Of a stretch of 64,000 nt of DNA, positions 11,995 to 21,045 are shown in pieces; the stretch's first letter is position 1, and the number at the start of each line of letters is the position of its first letter. A model generated the notes under the pieces. The model was not told where the DNA came from. It did no database searches and saw only the letters and a program-made list of their open reading frames with translations. The DNA lies in the NCBI RefSeq assembly GCF_029784135.1, contig NC_073746.1:92454564-92518563 (forward strand), written 5' to 3'. Made by a program: the position numbers and the translations under genes. This DNA is from Toxorhynchites rutilus septentrionalis. Its lineage: Eukaryota; Arthropoda; Insecta; Diptera; Culicidae.

Positions 11995-14900
11995 CTATAG
12001 GTATTTTACGAGTGCAAAATCAATCTCAGCAGCGGATAGCCGAGTCGAATCTCGAAACTCAGGGTGACTGAATCGTAGCATTCTTGCGGTAATGCGTAGT
12101 AGTAGTTGCAGCTTCGGATAATATCGAGCCATCATATCGTTCATAAAATTATTTTCATAAACAGTGAAACAAACCGCCGCAGTGGTACGTTGCTCTCGAT
12201 CAATTTGTCTTCGCTCGTTGGAGTCAAGCTCACTATTAGAGAATGATGAGTTCTCAGCATTAAAAGGATTCCACACAGGACCGTGCCACCAGAGAGAGTT
12301 CTTTCGTAGATGATCTAGGAGAGTACCACGTGAAATGAGATCTGCGGGATTCTCAAACGTTCTTACGTGATGCCAATTAACCGAAGGTAGATGAGTGGAA
12401 ATCTCCGCAACACGGTTTGCTATAAAAGTCTTCCACCTAGCAGCACCACCACACAGCCAGGCCAAAACCACCTTGGAATCGGAGAAAGCTCGTACTTCGT
12501 GGAACGTGGTAGTAGAGAGAGCGGCTGTCACATTAGAAATCAAGCGTGCGAGAATAACAGCTGCACACAATTCCAGCCGAGGCGTTGTCGTACGACCGTT
12601 GCCAATAGGCGCCAGTTTTGATTTGGCACAGAGGAGATATGAAGAGGTATTGCCTTCATCATCAACAGCACGAATGTAAATGCAAGCTCCCAAAGCCATA
12701 TCGGATGCGTCGCAATAGCCGTGCAGGTAGAGACGAGACCAATTGTGAAATTTAATTACGCGCCGTGGAATCTGGAATGAATTGAGAAGCGAAAAGTTTT
12801 GCACCAAAACTAACCAATCATTGGTCAACTCACCGGGGGGAGTTGCATCCCAGTCCACCTTCAGTTCCCACATTCGTTGCATCAACAATTTTGCCTTCAC
12901 AATTATCGGGGCGAGGAGGACAAGCGGATCGAACAGGCTAGCAATTTGCGAGAGGATAGTTCTTTTCGTGGGCTGAAGGATCTCTTTTGATTTGTAGGTG
13001 AAATGGAACTCGTCACTGCACGGCTGCCATTGCATTCCGAGGGCTTTGACTGTGCTGTTAGAATCATCTTCGATTGGAATTTTCACTTCAAGATCGGCAT
13101 CTGGAAAACCATCCAGGACTGAGGTACAATTTGACACCCATTTTCTAAGGTGGAATCCACCAGCGGCAAATATTTTAGTAAGTTCCTCTCTTAGTGTCTT
13201 GGCTTCTTCTTCGGAAGATGCACCTGTTAAAATGTCATCGACGTATATGGCGTTCTCTGCCTTTGTTACTGTCGCTGGATACACTTCCCTATAGGATTCC
13301 AACAGCTGTTGAACACACTTTGTGGCTAAATAGGATGCACATTTTGTTCCAAAAGTAACGGTATTGAGACGATATTCCTTCACAGTTTCGTCTTTAGACC
13401 ATCTCCATAGAATTTTAAGAAGATCTCGATTAAGCTCGTTCAACCATATCATGCGATACATTTGTTTCGCGTCGCTTGCAAGAACGATCGGTGGGAAGCG
13501 GAATCGAATCAAAATGTTGATCAAAGAATCCTGAACTACAGGACCGCACATGAGTACGTCATTTAATGAGAGTCCAGTTGAGGTTTTTACCGAAGCATCG
13601 AAAACGACTCTGCATTTTGTTGTGGTACTTGTCGATTTTACAACGCAGTGGTGTGGTAGATAAATCGAACGAATTTCTGTGCTAGTGTTTCCCACTAAAG
13701 ACATGTGATTGAGTTCAATGTATTCACGGATGAACGTATGGTACTCATTTCTGAGTTGAGGGTTTCGGTCGAGCTTTCTTTCGTTGTGATAGAACCTTCT
13801 TTCAGCAATATGCCTAGAATCGCCAAGTTGATTCGGGTTTGACAAAAAAGGTAGCTTTACGACGAATTTTCCCGATTTGTCTCTGGTAGTGTGCTCAGCA
13901 AAATGCTGCTCACATCGTTGCTCTTCTTCAGTGAGATGCTTATCTGTTGTTGCGTACTCTTCTATTTCCCAGAATTTGCGCAGTTGCAAGGAGAGGTCGT
14001 CATGAGCCGAAGTTAGCAGGCAGGTTGAGGGATATACATTCTCAATTACGTTCAAACTCGCATCCCGATAACGGCCAGCGACCACCCATCCAAACTTCGT
14101 GTTTTGAAGCGTTGGTAAGCTATCGTCCGAACTGAGAGAAATTTTTCCGGGCTCGAGTAACTGTAAGAAGAGATCAATGCCGAGCAAGACATCTATTTTG
14201 CCAGGGCAATTGAAGAGAGGGTCAGCTAGATATATCGATCCTGAGATGGGCCAATCTTGGATGTATATTGGTTTGCTCGGTAGCGTTCGGGTGATTCTCT
14301 CCAGAACAATGCAAGGAACGGTTGTGCGGTAGTCAGTACAGCGGGAGGAAACAACAATATCTGTACACTTATTGGCATGAGCTGGTGTAGCAGATATTCC
14401 CTCAAGGTCCATACTAATGGGTTGGGTTTGAAGAGAAAGTTTTTTGCAGAAGCTCTCACTGATGAAGCTTACTTGTGATGCACTATCCAAAATGGCTCTA
14501 CAGGCATGCTGATGTCCATGATTGTCCGAAACGTTGATAGAAACGGTAGCGAGGAGAACGTTGGGTGCATCCAAACAAGTTGGTGAGTCGTACGACGATA
14601 TCAACGATTGAGCGGTTGGCCCAGAATTTATCTGGACAAGGTGATCAGGAGACATAACGATCGGTTGGGGTCTCAATGGTGAATTGTATGGATGTAACAA
14701 AGTATGGTGAGGTAAATTACATTTTCTACATGTGCTCGATTTGCATGATTCACCCGAGTGTGTTTTCAGGCAATTATTGCACAATTGCATACTGTTGACG
14801 TAAGTTAATCTATCATCATAGCTCATGTGTAGAAATTTACCACACTGATAAAGATGATGGTATTGTTTCATACAAGCATTACAAAGCGGAGGATTTGTGG

Positions 14901-15603
14901 CGACGAATGCAGATGCTCCTCTAGTAAGAGGCCTTGAAGGTTGTTTGAAGGGTACGACGTGTTTTGGTTTCGTTGAATGCTGGGCTGATTGCAGTGCGAA
15001 ACTACGAGATTCAATAAACTTGAGAAAGCATTGCAGAGTTATATTTGCTTCCTCCATCTCTGCTGTCTTTTGACACCATAGCTGCTTTGTTTCAGCATCC
15101 ACCTTTTCACTCAGTATGAAAAGAAGCCACGTGTCACGATCCTCTCTAGCCATAGCTTTAAGTGCTCGAATTACTTCATCAGAGACATCATGTAGAGCTC
15201 GTAAACCAGTGGCGGACGATGATGTAAGTGTCGATTGTGCTAGAAATCGTTGGATGTGCTTGTTGGCTATTTCACGTGGCTTATCATATCTAGATTTAAG
15301 CTTCTCCAACGCCGGTTGATAGTTAGCATCTTCGATTTTTAGATGCGACACCAAAGAAGCTGCCTCACCAGCGAGATTTGTTTTCAGAAAATAGAGCTTT
15401 TGACTGTCCTTCAGCGTTTGGTTTTGGTGCACCAAGCTGTCGTATAAATCGTAGAATGACTGCCACTCGAGATAATCGCCACTGAAGACAGGCATGTTCA
15501 TCTGAGGCAGCTTCAGGTCTAGCGCAGGAGATGGATCAGACCGTATGACCGCGGTGGAAGAGGACGAGGCAGCCATATTATCGGACATCATATCATCGAT
15601 CAC
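11995..15603 (-). CDS. Bel/Pao Gag-protease-RT-RNase H polyprotein
   Basis: Open for 1202 residues on the minus strand. The annotated first codon is GTG at 15603; the first ATG is four codons later, so the true N-terminus is probably missing. Domains in order: DUF1759 Gag about 30-200 (LPQMNMPVFSGDYLEWQSF), cysteine-rich zinc knuckles about 241-299, aspartic protease about 365-510 with catalytic ILDSASQVSF, reverse transcriptase about 640-880 with ASDAKQMYRM and the catalytic YVDD at about 787-790, then the Pao-type RNase H with YCDASDMALGA and FSDSKVVLAWL. It would replicate the element by reverse transcription in cytoplasmic particles. It ends at a TAG after which integrase coding continues, so the stop is a mutation rather than the family's normal end. 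Confidence 0.85.
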   Translation of the reverse strand: MIDDMMSDNMAASSSSTAVIRSDPSPALDLKLPQMNMPVFSGDYLEWQSFYDLYDSLVHQNQTLKDSQKLYFLKTNLAGEAASLVSHLKIEDANYQPALEKLKSRYDKPREIANKHIQRFLAQSTLTSSSATGLRALHDVSDEVIRALKAMAREDRDTWLLFILSEKVDAETKQLWCQKTAEMEEANITLQCFLKFIESRSFALQSAQHSTKPKHVVPFKQPSRPLTRGASAFVATNPPLCNACMKQYHHLYQCGKFLHMSYDDRLTYVNSMQLCNNCLKTHSGESCKSSTCRKCNLPHHTLLHPYNSPLRPQPIVMSPDHLVQINSGPTAQSLISSYDSPTCLDAPNVLLATVSINVSDNHGHQHACRAILDSASQVSFISESFCKKLSLQTQPISMDLEGISATPAHANKCTDIVVSSRCTDYRTTVPCIVLERITRTLPSKPIYIQDWPISGSIYLADPLFNCPGKIDVLLGIDLFLQLLEPGKISLSSDDSLPTLQNTKFGWVVAGRYRDASLNVIENVYPSTCLLTSAHDDLSLQLRKFWEIEEYATTDKHLTEEEQRCEQHFAEHTTRDKSGKFVVKLPFLSNPNQLGDSRHIAERRFYHNERKLDRNPQLRNEYHTFIREYIELNHMSLVGNTSTEIRSIYLPHHCVVKSTSTTTKCRVVFDASVKTSTGLSLNDVLMCGPVVQDSLINILIRFRFPPIVLASDAKQMYRMIWLNELNRDLLKILWRWSKDETVKEYRLNTVTFGTKCASYLATKCVQQLLESYREVYPATVTKAENAIYVDDILTGASSEEEAKTLREELTKIFAAGGFHLRKWVSNCTSVLDGFPDADLEVKIPIEDDSNSTVKALGMQWQPCSDEFHFTYKSKEILQPTKRTILSQIASLFDPLVLLAPIIVKAKLLMQRMWELKVDWDATPPGELTNDWLVLVQNFSLLNSFQIPRRVIKFHNWSRLYLHGYCDASDMALGACIYIRAVDDEGNTSSYLLCAKSKLAPIGNGRTTTPRLELCAAVILARLISNVTAALSTTTFHEVRAFSDSKVVLAWLCGGAARWKTFIANRVAEISTHLPSVNWHHVRTFENPADLISRGTLLDHLRKNSLWWHGPVWNPFNAENSSFSNSELDSNERRQIDREQRTTAAVCFTVYENNFMNDMMARYYPKLQLLLRITARMLRFSHPEFRDSTRLSAAEIDFALVKYL

Positions 15604-16495
15604 TCATCCCAATAATTTTCAATCTTGGCTTCATTGGTTTTGGTATGAATGTGCTAAACCTTTCTCCAAGATTGTTTTCAATTCCATTTTTTACGTTTTC
15701 AATATCATCCCCTGCCGCACACTCAACAATAATCGAGCCATCTTTACCGTTTCTGAAATTGGCTATTTTGTGTATTTTTGGATCCAATTTAGTTTTTAAA
15801 ATTTTTCTAGTATGATCACTTTTTTCATTAGACTCGACTGGTTTCACCACAATGACTGGGCGAGCCTTACGAGCCACGACATTCGCGTAACTTTCAATAT
15901 TATTATTATTGTAATTATTCATAAAAACATTTCTTGACAAATTTCCCTGCATCGATTCATTACGTTTATTTATTAACATCATTTTTTTACTTGGAGTGTC
16001 CAAGTTAACACTTATTGTGCTTGGACTAACATGACGCTTCCTGTTCATAATAGCCGTTTCCTTATCTAAATATTTTTTTTCACTAAACAAGCTTTTCAAA
16101 TTTTCCAACTTTTTGGCCACACTGTTTTCTAAACTAGCCATCTTCTCTTCGAGAAGCTCGTTGAAAGATTTGATAAGCTTTTCTCTCTCCTTTTCCAGCG
16201 CAATGTTTATTTGCTCGTTGATGTTTTCACGCATATTTGTGAAAGAAAGGGAGATTTTTTCCATCTCCCTTTGCATTCCACTAACGTCCAAAACACCATC
16301 TTGCACGCCACACTTTTGGTTCGACAAACATTCATCGCATATAAACTAAATAATTGGGTTCTCCGCTATAAGCTTCGCTGTTGCCTTTGTAAGCGAGGTA
16401 CAGCGCCGATGAAATCGAACACCGCACGCACCAACACAAGCAACAGGATCATCGCTTATCATCATTTTGCCGTCGCACGCTTTGCACTCGCTCAT
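15593..16495 (-). pseudogene. LINE ORF1 with PHD-like finger, truncated
   Basis: From ATG at 16495 the first 49 codons carry a PHD-like zinc finger (MSECKACDGKM, then CVGACGVRFHRRC, then after a TAG at 16346-16348 FICDECL), giving the Cys/His spacing of LINE ORF1 fingers. After a coiled-coil, Lys/Glu-rich stretch comes ESYANVVARKARPVIVVKP and a region ending KPRLKIIGMSD, as in Gag-like ORF1 proteins of insect LINEs. The CCHC knuckles that should follow are missing, because the frame ends at 15593 where the Bel/Pao Gag begins. One nonsense codon and a 3' truncation. Confidence 0.65.
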
Positions 16496-16777
16496 CTCGA
16501 GTCAGCCCCGTGCGGCAACAATGGCAAAAGCAGATAAACAAAAACACAATTAAACAATACACAAGCTGCTACGGTGACTATCCTGAGCGATAGCGAGCCG
16601 TAGAGCCGTGGTAAATATACAAAATAAAACACAAACTAACTATCAGCATGCAAGTAATGGTACTTATCCTGATAATTGTTCAAATTAGCCGTCAGTGGAA
16701 CAAATTTATTCCAATTTCAGCTGTATATTTCTCACGAAAAATCACTTTAAAATCAGTACTAAAGAGGTACACAAACC
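16496..16777 (-). other. probable 5' leader of the LINE remnant
   Basis: Sequence upstream of the ORF1 remnant; no gene. A short inverted repeat CTACGG…CCGTAG sits near 16568-16603. Its right end carries the ACCAT target duplication of the next element. Confidence 0.35.
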
Positions 16778-16782
16778 ACCAT

Positions 16783-17779
16783 TGTGGCTGCAGGGTATCG
16801 TGCTGATTACGCTGGAGGAAAGATCCTCTCTGGAGCCACCAAATGTGGCTGCAGTTCGAGATCGTGCTGATGACACGAAGGGAAAGCCCTTTACTGGACG
16901 CTATGTGGTAGGCCAGATCACGTAGAGCGCATAACGAGTATGCGCCTACTGGTGCGATCCGGTAGTACCGCGTCACTTGGGAGTTTGGCCGGGCGGAGCC
17001 AAGGGAAGGAAAAGGGAGAGGAAGGGTGGTTGGAATTTCGGATCTTTGGAGGAGGGGTGTTCAATACTTACCAGCGCTTGTTGCGCTGGGATCTGCCGGC
17101 GATGATGTCCAGGGTGCTCCCGATGGTGTCCAGGATGCTCGGGCGATGTCCAGGGTTGTGATACGTTTATGACAAAAAAGAGGGGTTCGGTACTTCGCCA
17201 CGACGCTCCTACGTCCGTGGTATGGTTGAGAGTGTCCAGTTGAGAGTGCGTTTATTCTGTTCAAGTTTTCTCTTATATACAGACATTGCCTTCTTATCTA
17301 CCCCAGAAGGGCGTAGCATAAGAGAGAGAAAATTACAATTATTTATTCTAAGCCAGACGGGCGAACGAGGGATGATTATTAACACGCTCGCAGGCGTGTT
17401 ATCTTTTCCTCTCCGTTTTATTACTTATTGTCCTAGCTCGGAGATAGGCTCCGTTTATAGCACCCATAGTGCTCTCTTTTTGGGATTTCTCCCGTCCTTC
17501 GGTATTTACGATCGGAGATAGGCTCTGATCGTAAACACATTACGTCGTTTTGCTTATTTTTGTTTTGTTCTCCTTCCCGGCGGGTTATCGCTGGCCGGAG
17601 GAGTTTTATGATATTTAGGTTTTCAGCTAGCAATAATCGCACTTCGGAAAAACCTCATTAGTTACGATAAAGCCACTGCGCAAGCTATTCTGTGTATTTA
17701 GGATAGAGCGCGATCTAAGCATCCGCTCTATCGTTCTCGCCATGAATCACGCTCTAAAGGCATGATCCGTGCGGCGACA
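16783..17779 (-). repeat. 3' LTR, 997 bp
   Basis: Same length and, as far as read, same sequence as 23088-24084. On the element strand it starts TGTCGCCGCACGGATC and ends GCAGCCACA. The terminal 64 bp contain a second copy of the primer-binding-site sequence (16824-16841). Confidence 0.9.
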
Positions 17780-17831
17780 TACCGGCCCTCGTAAATCGCG
17801 TAAGGCAGATTTACCAATTGAGCTACGCCGC
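17771..17831 (-). ncRNA. tRNA-like sequence across the 3' LTR edge
   Basis: On the minus strand, GCGGCGTAGCTCAATTGGTA looks like the 5' half of a tRNA (acceptor stem, then a D-arm with an A-box-like AGCTCAATTGG). The acceptor-like GCGGCG at 17831-17826 can pair with CGCCGC at 17776-17771, which belongs to the start of the LTR. At 61 nt it is too short for a canonical tRNA and lacks a clear T-arm, so I do not call a tRNA gene. Confidence 0.4.
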
Positions 17832-18489
17832 ATCTGTTTCTAATAATCTATGCTTCTGATGCTGTATCTTTTATTACTGTATAATTCGCAATTGTTTCAT
17901 CTTATATTCTCTTTTCAATATTATGTTTTTCTTACATTCAATTTCCTAACCTGAAGTTATACAATGCAATTCGTTTGCTATGAGCGGATGACTTCCGTTT
18001 ATTCTTCATACATGGTGTGTTATAAATTCATTCTTTGCTTCGTTACAATTTATTAGCCACTTTGCCTTCAGATTCATTTACAATGCAAATCCTATTCATT
18101 TTAGCTTTGTGTTACACTTCATTTTACTCTCGCAGGAGTATTCAATTTTCAAATTCAATACTTCTTCTATCCATAGAAGAGTCTTCAACTTTATGTACTT
18201 TAATAGCCATACAACGGCGCCTAATTGCTTCTTTCACTGAACAAATTATATTTTTTTTTACTATTACATTAGACGACATATCTTCTCGTCAGTTTATGCA
18301 ACCCTTTGTTGCTTATATTTCTTATTCATTGTCAGATTCCTCATTTTGACTACAATTATTTCATATTCAATTATTTTCTTCTATTTACATTTTGTGTACT
18401 TATGGTCTAACAGAGTTTTAAATCACTTTTTCTCTTCAATTCTTCGGCATGCCGCCTTGCTTCATTGAACGTCCCTCCAATGCTTGGTT
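17780..18489 (-). other. 3' untranslated region of the env-bearing element
   Basis: Non-coding, AT-rich. It ends next to the 3' LTR with a purine-rich GAGGGCCGGTA (17780-17790), the likely polypurine tract. The same GAGGGCCGG occurs internally at 20843-20851. Confidence 0.6.
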
Positions 18490-20832
18490 TTAAAGCGCTG
18501 TGTCTTCTAATTGTTGCCGGTTCAATAGGTTGTCCATTCGGATATGGACATCGGGTCCTGCTGTGGCTCTGGATCTGGTGCAGCATCTTCGTCTGCAGCA
18601 ACGTAGATAAATGATCCCGATTATAATCATTAGTATGCTTACGAAAAGGGCGGCGTTCCTCCAAAGATACTTCGATTTCGGATGGAAGGGATCCAAACTG
18701 TTGTACACGGTTATCATAGCGTTGTTATCGTAGGGATTATCGGGCTTCGGATCCACCACATCTTTTACGGTGTCATTGAATTCGTCCAATAGGTGATCGG
18801 CCACCTGGTATTTAGATTTGAAGTATGTTGCAATCTTCTTGTTCATGCCATTTAAACTTGCATGTATCGTTTTGTTGTTGGATTGTATACGGCAATCTGG
18901 CTGGAGAGTTACTACTGCTGCCTCATAAGGTGGTGACATTACCACGTTGTCGCAATGTATAACTATTGCCTTTGTATCGGATGCATAGTATAAAACGGTA
19001 TTAGGAGTGGACAGTGTCTCCATCATAGCGTAAGGCGTGGTTAACAGTTTTGTTGCACATTTGCGGGTACTTGCGATATGCAGTATGACAGCCGCTACGC
19101 AATCCACTTCCTTACTCAGTTCTGGTTGAACCGTAATTAAATGCGTATCATTCAGTTTTGTTAGTTCGATCGATGGGTAGAAGAAGTCTTGGTTGTGGCC
19201 TACCGCGATGCGATCATGTTCTGTTACAATAATTGAGCCATTCTCAGCCCGTGGGATCGGTATTATCTTAAATACCTCGAACTCAACTTTGTTGATGACA
19301 ACACTCGTCATGGTAATTATGAGGGAGCCGTTGACTACACGCGTGTTGTATTTTACGGCTGATGGGTGATCCAGGACAATGTAACCAGTTGGCAACGCTT
19401 GTGAAATGTTTTTTCTGGTTCGGGCTAGTTCGTCGACGGACAAAGGAAACGTTCGAACTTTCCTATATCTATTCAATGTTCCATCGATAACTTCTCGTGC
19501 CAATATCGTGGTTTCTAACATCGTTGTTCGTAACCTTTGAACCTTATCCGCAGAATATAATTGTTTTAATTGAGTCATGTCTTTGTACAATTTATAGTAT
19601 CTCTCGTTAAGCTGTTCTCCCATTTTGGACGCCTTGGTATTCATTTTTACCATTGACTCCGATATTTGGTGAATTTTTTCGTCTTCATGAACCCTCATTG
19701 CCTGTAGCTCGTTTTCCATATCGTCGCTACCAAATATTAAGTCCGCCAAAAAACCGAAGAACCCTTTGCTTCGTTTAGTTCTCGTTGTCTGCTTGATCTC
19801 ATCAATCGCATCATCGCATAAACGTTCAACAGATGTTGCAATTTGCTCTAGGAGAGAGTCTTCGATGACAAACTCCATGTCTTTCATCGCTACTGTCACA
19901 TTATTCCGTATCGAGTTAATTACTTCAATGTCTTCATCGGGCACTACGTTGGTTTGTATATTCGTTTGCCATATGCCTCTATGTAATAAGCACGTTCCTT
20001 CGTGGTCGAACATTAGACCGTCTTTGTCAACGGGTTTTATGGATATAGCGTTGATCAACGTGAACGACATTACGAACAACATCATTATTTTCAATATACG
20101 TGAGATGTTGAACCAAGATTTAGAAATGCCTTTTGTTGTAGTCTTATTTCTACGTCTTTTTTTTCGCGTTGATTTTTTTGATTTATCTTCGGTCGAGGTT
20201 ATCAGCATTACGTTGTTAGAACTCGCGGTGGTATACTTGTTGACCGGTTCTAAGGGCAAGGGGTTGTCGTTGACTCTTATTGGTTGTCTGATGCTAAATT
20301 CATCGATTGAGAAGTGCGCAGCCATCATATCTCGTAGTTCTTTATCGTGTTGCAATAGTTCATGATCGTTTTGATAAATTGATCTGACATTACCGAAAAT
20401 AAACCATCCAAGCTTACTTCGGACTGCTATTGGGTCATTGTCACTTCCCCTTCTTGTTTCCATGGCGGTAAGCAAATGGCTTTGATTCAGCCCTATGAGA
20501 ATTGTTGGCCTTGCAAGCTCGTAGCTTTCGATCGGAAGGTTTTCCAAATGCGGATATTTTGTAGCCATTGCTTTGTAGTTCATTGTCTGAGTCGGAAGTT
20601 GTAAGTTTTTAATGGTTCTTACACCGTCAAGTCGGTACGACCTTCTGGACGACCCCTGAATGCGAACTTGTACTTTTCTACTGTTCAGCTCGTTTCGAGA
20701 CACGTCCTGTGTCCATTTTAATTGTAGTGGTTCTTCTCTGCCGTATAGGTCCAAGGAGTTTGCCATTTCCTCATCTAAGCAAATAAAATTTGGGTGGTCC
20801 CAAATCCCTCGGTTCCATCTTGGGAACTTCAT
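18490..20832 (-). CDS. protease-remnant/Env fusion protein
   Basis: 780 residues. Residues about 15-150 match the C-terminal part of the Bel/Pao protease domain (DUF1758: LPTQTMNYKAM, ILIGLNQSHLL, SKLGWFIFG), but the catalytic Asp region lies before the start and is missing. After a basic stretch (about 220-232) comes a hydrophobic signal-like segment at 247-262, then an envelope-like ectodomain. A furin-type site RTKR sits at 351-354, followed by a Phe/Gly-rich fusion-peptide-like stretch. Several N-glycosylation sites, a membrane anchor at about 726-743 and a Cys-rich cytoplasmic tail follow. The plan resembles the baculovirus F-like envelope proteins of insect LTR elements. It would be a type I membrane protein. 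No frame breaks were seen. Function as a fusogen is inferred only. Confidence 0.75.
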   Translation of the reverse strand: MKFPRWNRGIWDHPNFICLDEEMANSLDLYGREEPLQLKWTQDVSRNELNSRKVQVRIQGSSRRSYRLDGVRTIKNLQLPTQTMNYKAMATKYPHLENLPIESYELARPTILIGLNQSHLLTAMETRRGSDNDPIAVRSKLGWFIFGNVRSIYQNDHELLQHDKELRDMMAAHFSIDEFSIRQPIRVNDNPLPLEPVNKYTTASSNNVMLITSTEDKSKKSTRKKRRRNKTTTKGISKSWFNISRILKIMMLFVMSFTLINAISIKPVDKDGLMFDHEGTCLLHRGIWQTNIQTNVVPDEDIEVINSIRNNVTVAMKDMEFVIEDSLLEQIATSVERLCDDAIDEIKQTTRTKRSKGFFGFLADLIFGSDDMENELQAMRVHEDEKIHQISESMVKMNTKASKMGEQLNERYYKLYKDMTQLKQLYSADKVQRLRTTMLETTILAREVIDGTLNRYRKVRTFPLSVDELARTRKNISQALPTGYIVLDHPSAVKYNTRVVNGSLIITMTSVVINKVEFEVFKIIPIPRAENGSIIVTEHDRIAVGHNQDFFYPSIELTKLNDTHLITVQPELSKEVDCVAAVILHIASTRKCATKLLTTPYAMMETLSTPNTVLYYASDTKAIVIHCDNVVMSPPYEAAVVTLQPDCRIQSNNKTIHASLNGMNKKIATYFKSKYQVADHLLDEFNDTVKDVVDPKPDNPYDNNAMITVYNSLDPFHPKSKYLWRNAALFVSILMIIIGIIYLRCCRRRCCTRSRATAGPDVHIRMDNLLNRQQLEDTAL

Positions 20833-21045
20833 TTTTCATACGCCGGCCCTCATATTCCTGTGTGGTCGTTTCGGCAACTGTATCCTTAATCTTAAAGGAT
20901 GAGCTAGTTTGTTTCAGCCTTATTCATTTTTCATCTGAGTCAATCTACGTTGTTATTTACCATAAATTTTAACTTATATTTTCCATTTTCGTCCAAGGGT
21001 GTTAACTATAATCTCACCCATGTCCCTCTCGTTGGACCATCCTTG
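20833..21045 (-). other. spacer between Gag-like and Env ORFs
   Basis: Short non-coding gap on the element strand. It holds GAGGGCCGG (20843-20851), a second copy of the presumed polypurine tract, just 5' of the Env start codon. Confidence 0.6.

Larger units (their letters stand above)
10722..15603 (-). mobile_element. Bel/Pao LTR retrotransposon, internal region, LTRs not seen
   Basis: Minus-strand order is Gag (DUF1759), zinc knuckles, aspartic protease (DUF1758), reverse transcriptase, RNase H, integrase and the C-terminal DUF5641. No repeated LTRs flank it. The 5' side stops abruptly against a LINE ORF1 remnant at 15593-15603, and the integrase part is broken by two stops and a frameshift. 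Confidence 0.85.

Noticed and set aside
19766..20365. 199-aa plus-strand ORF
   Set aside because: It is antisense to the Env-like ORF and has no protein-family features.
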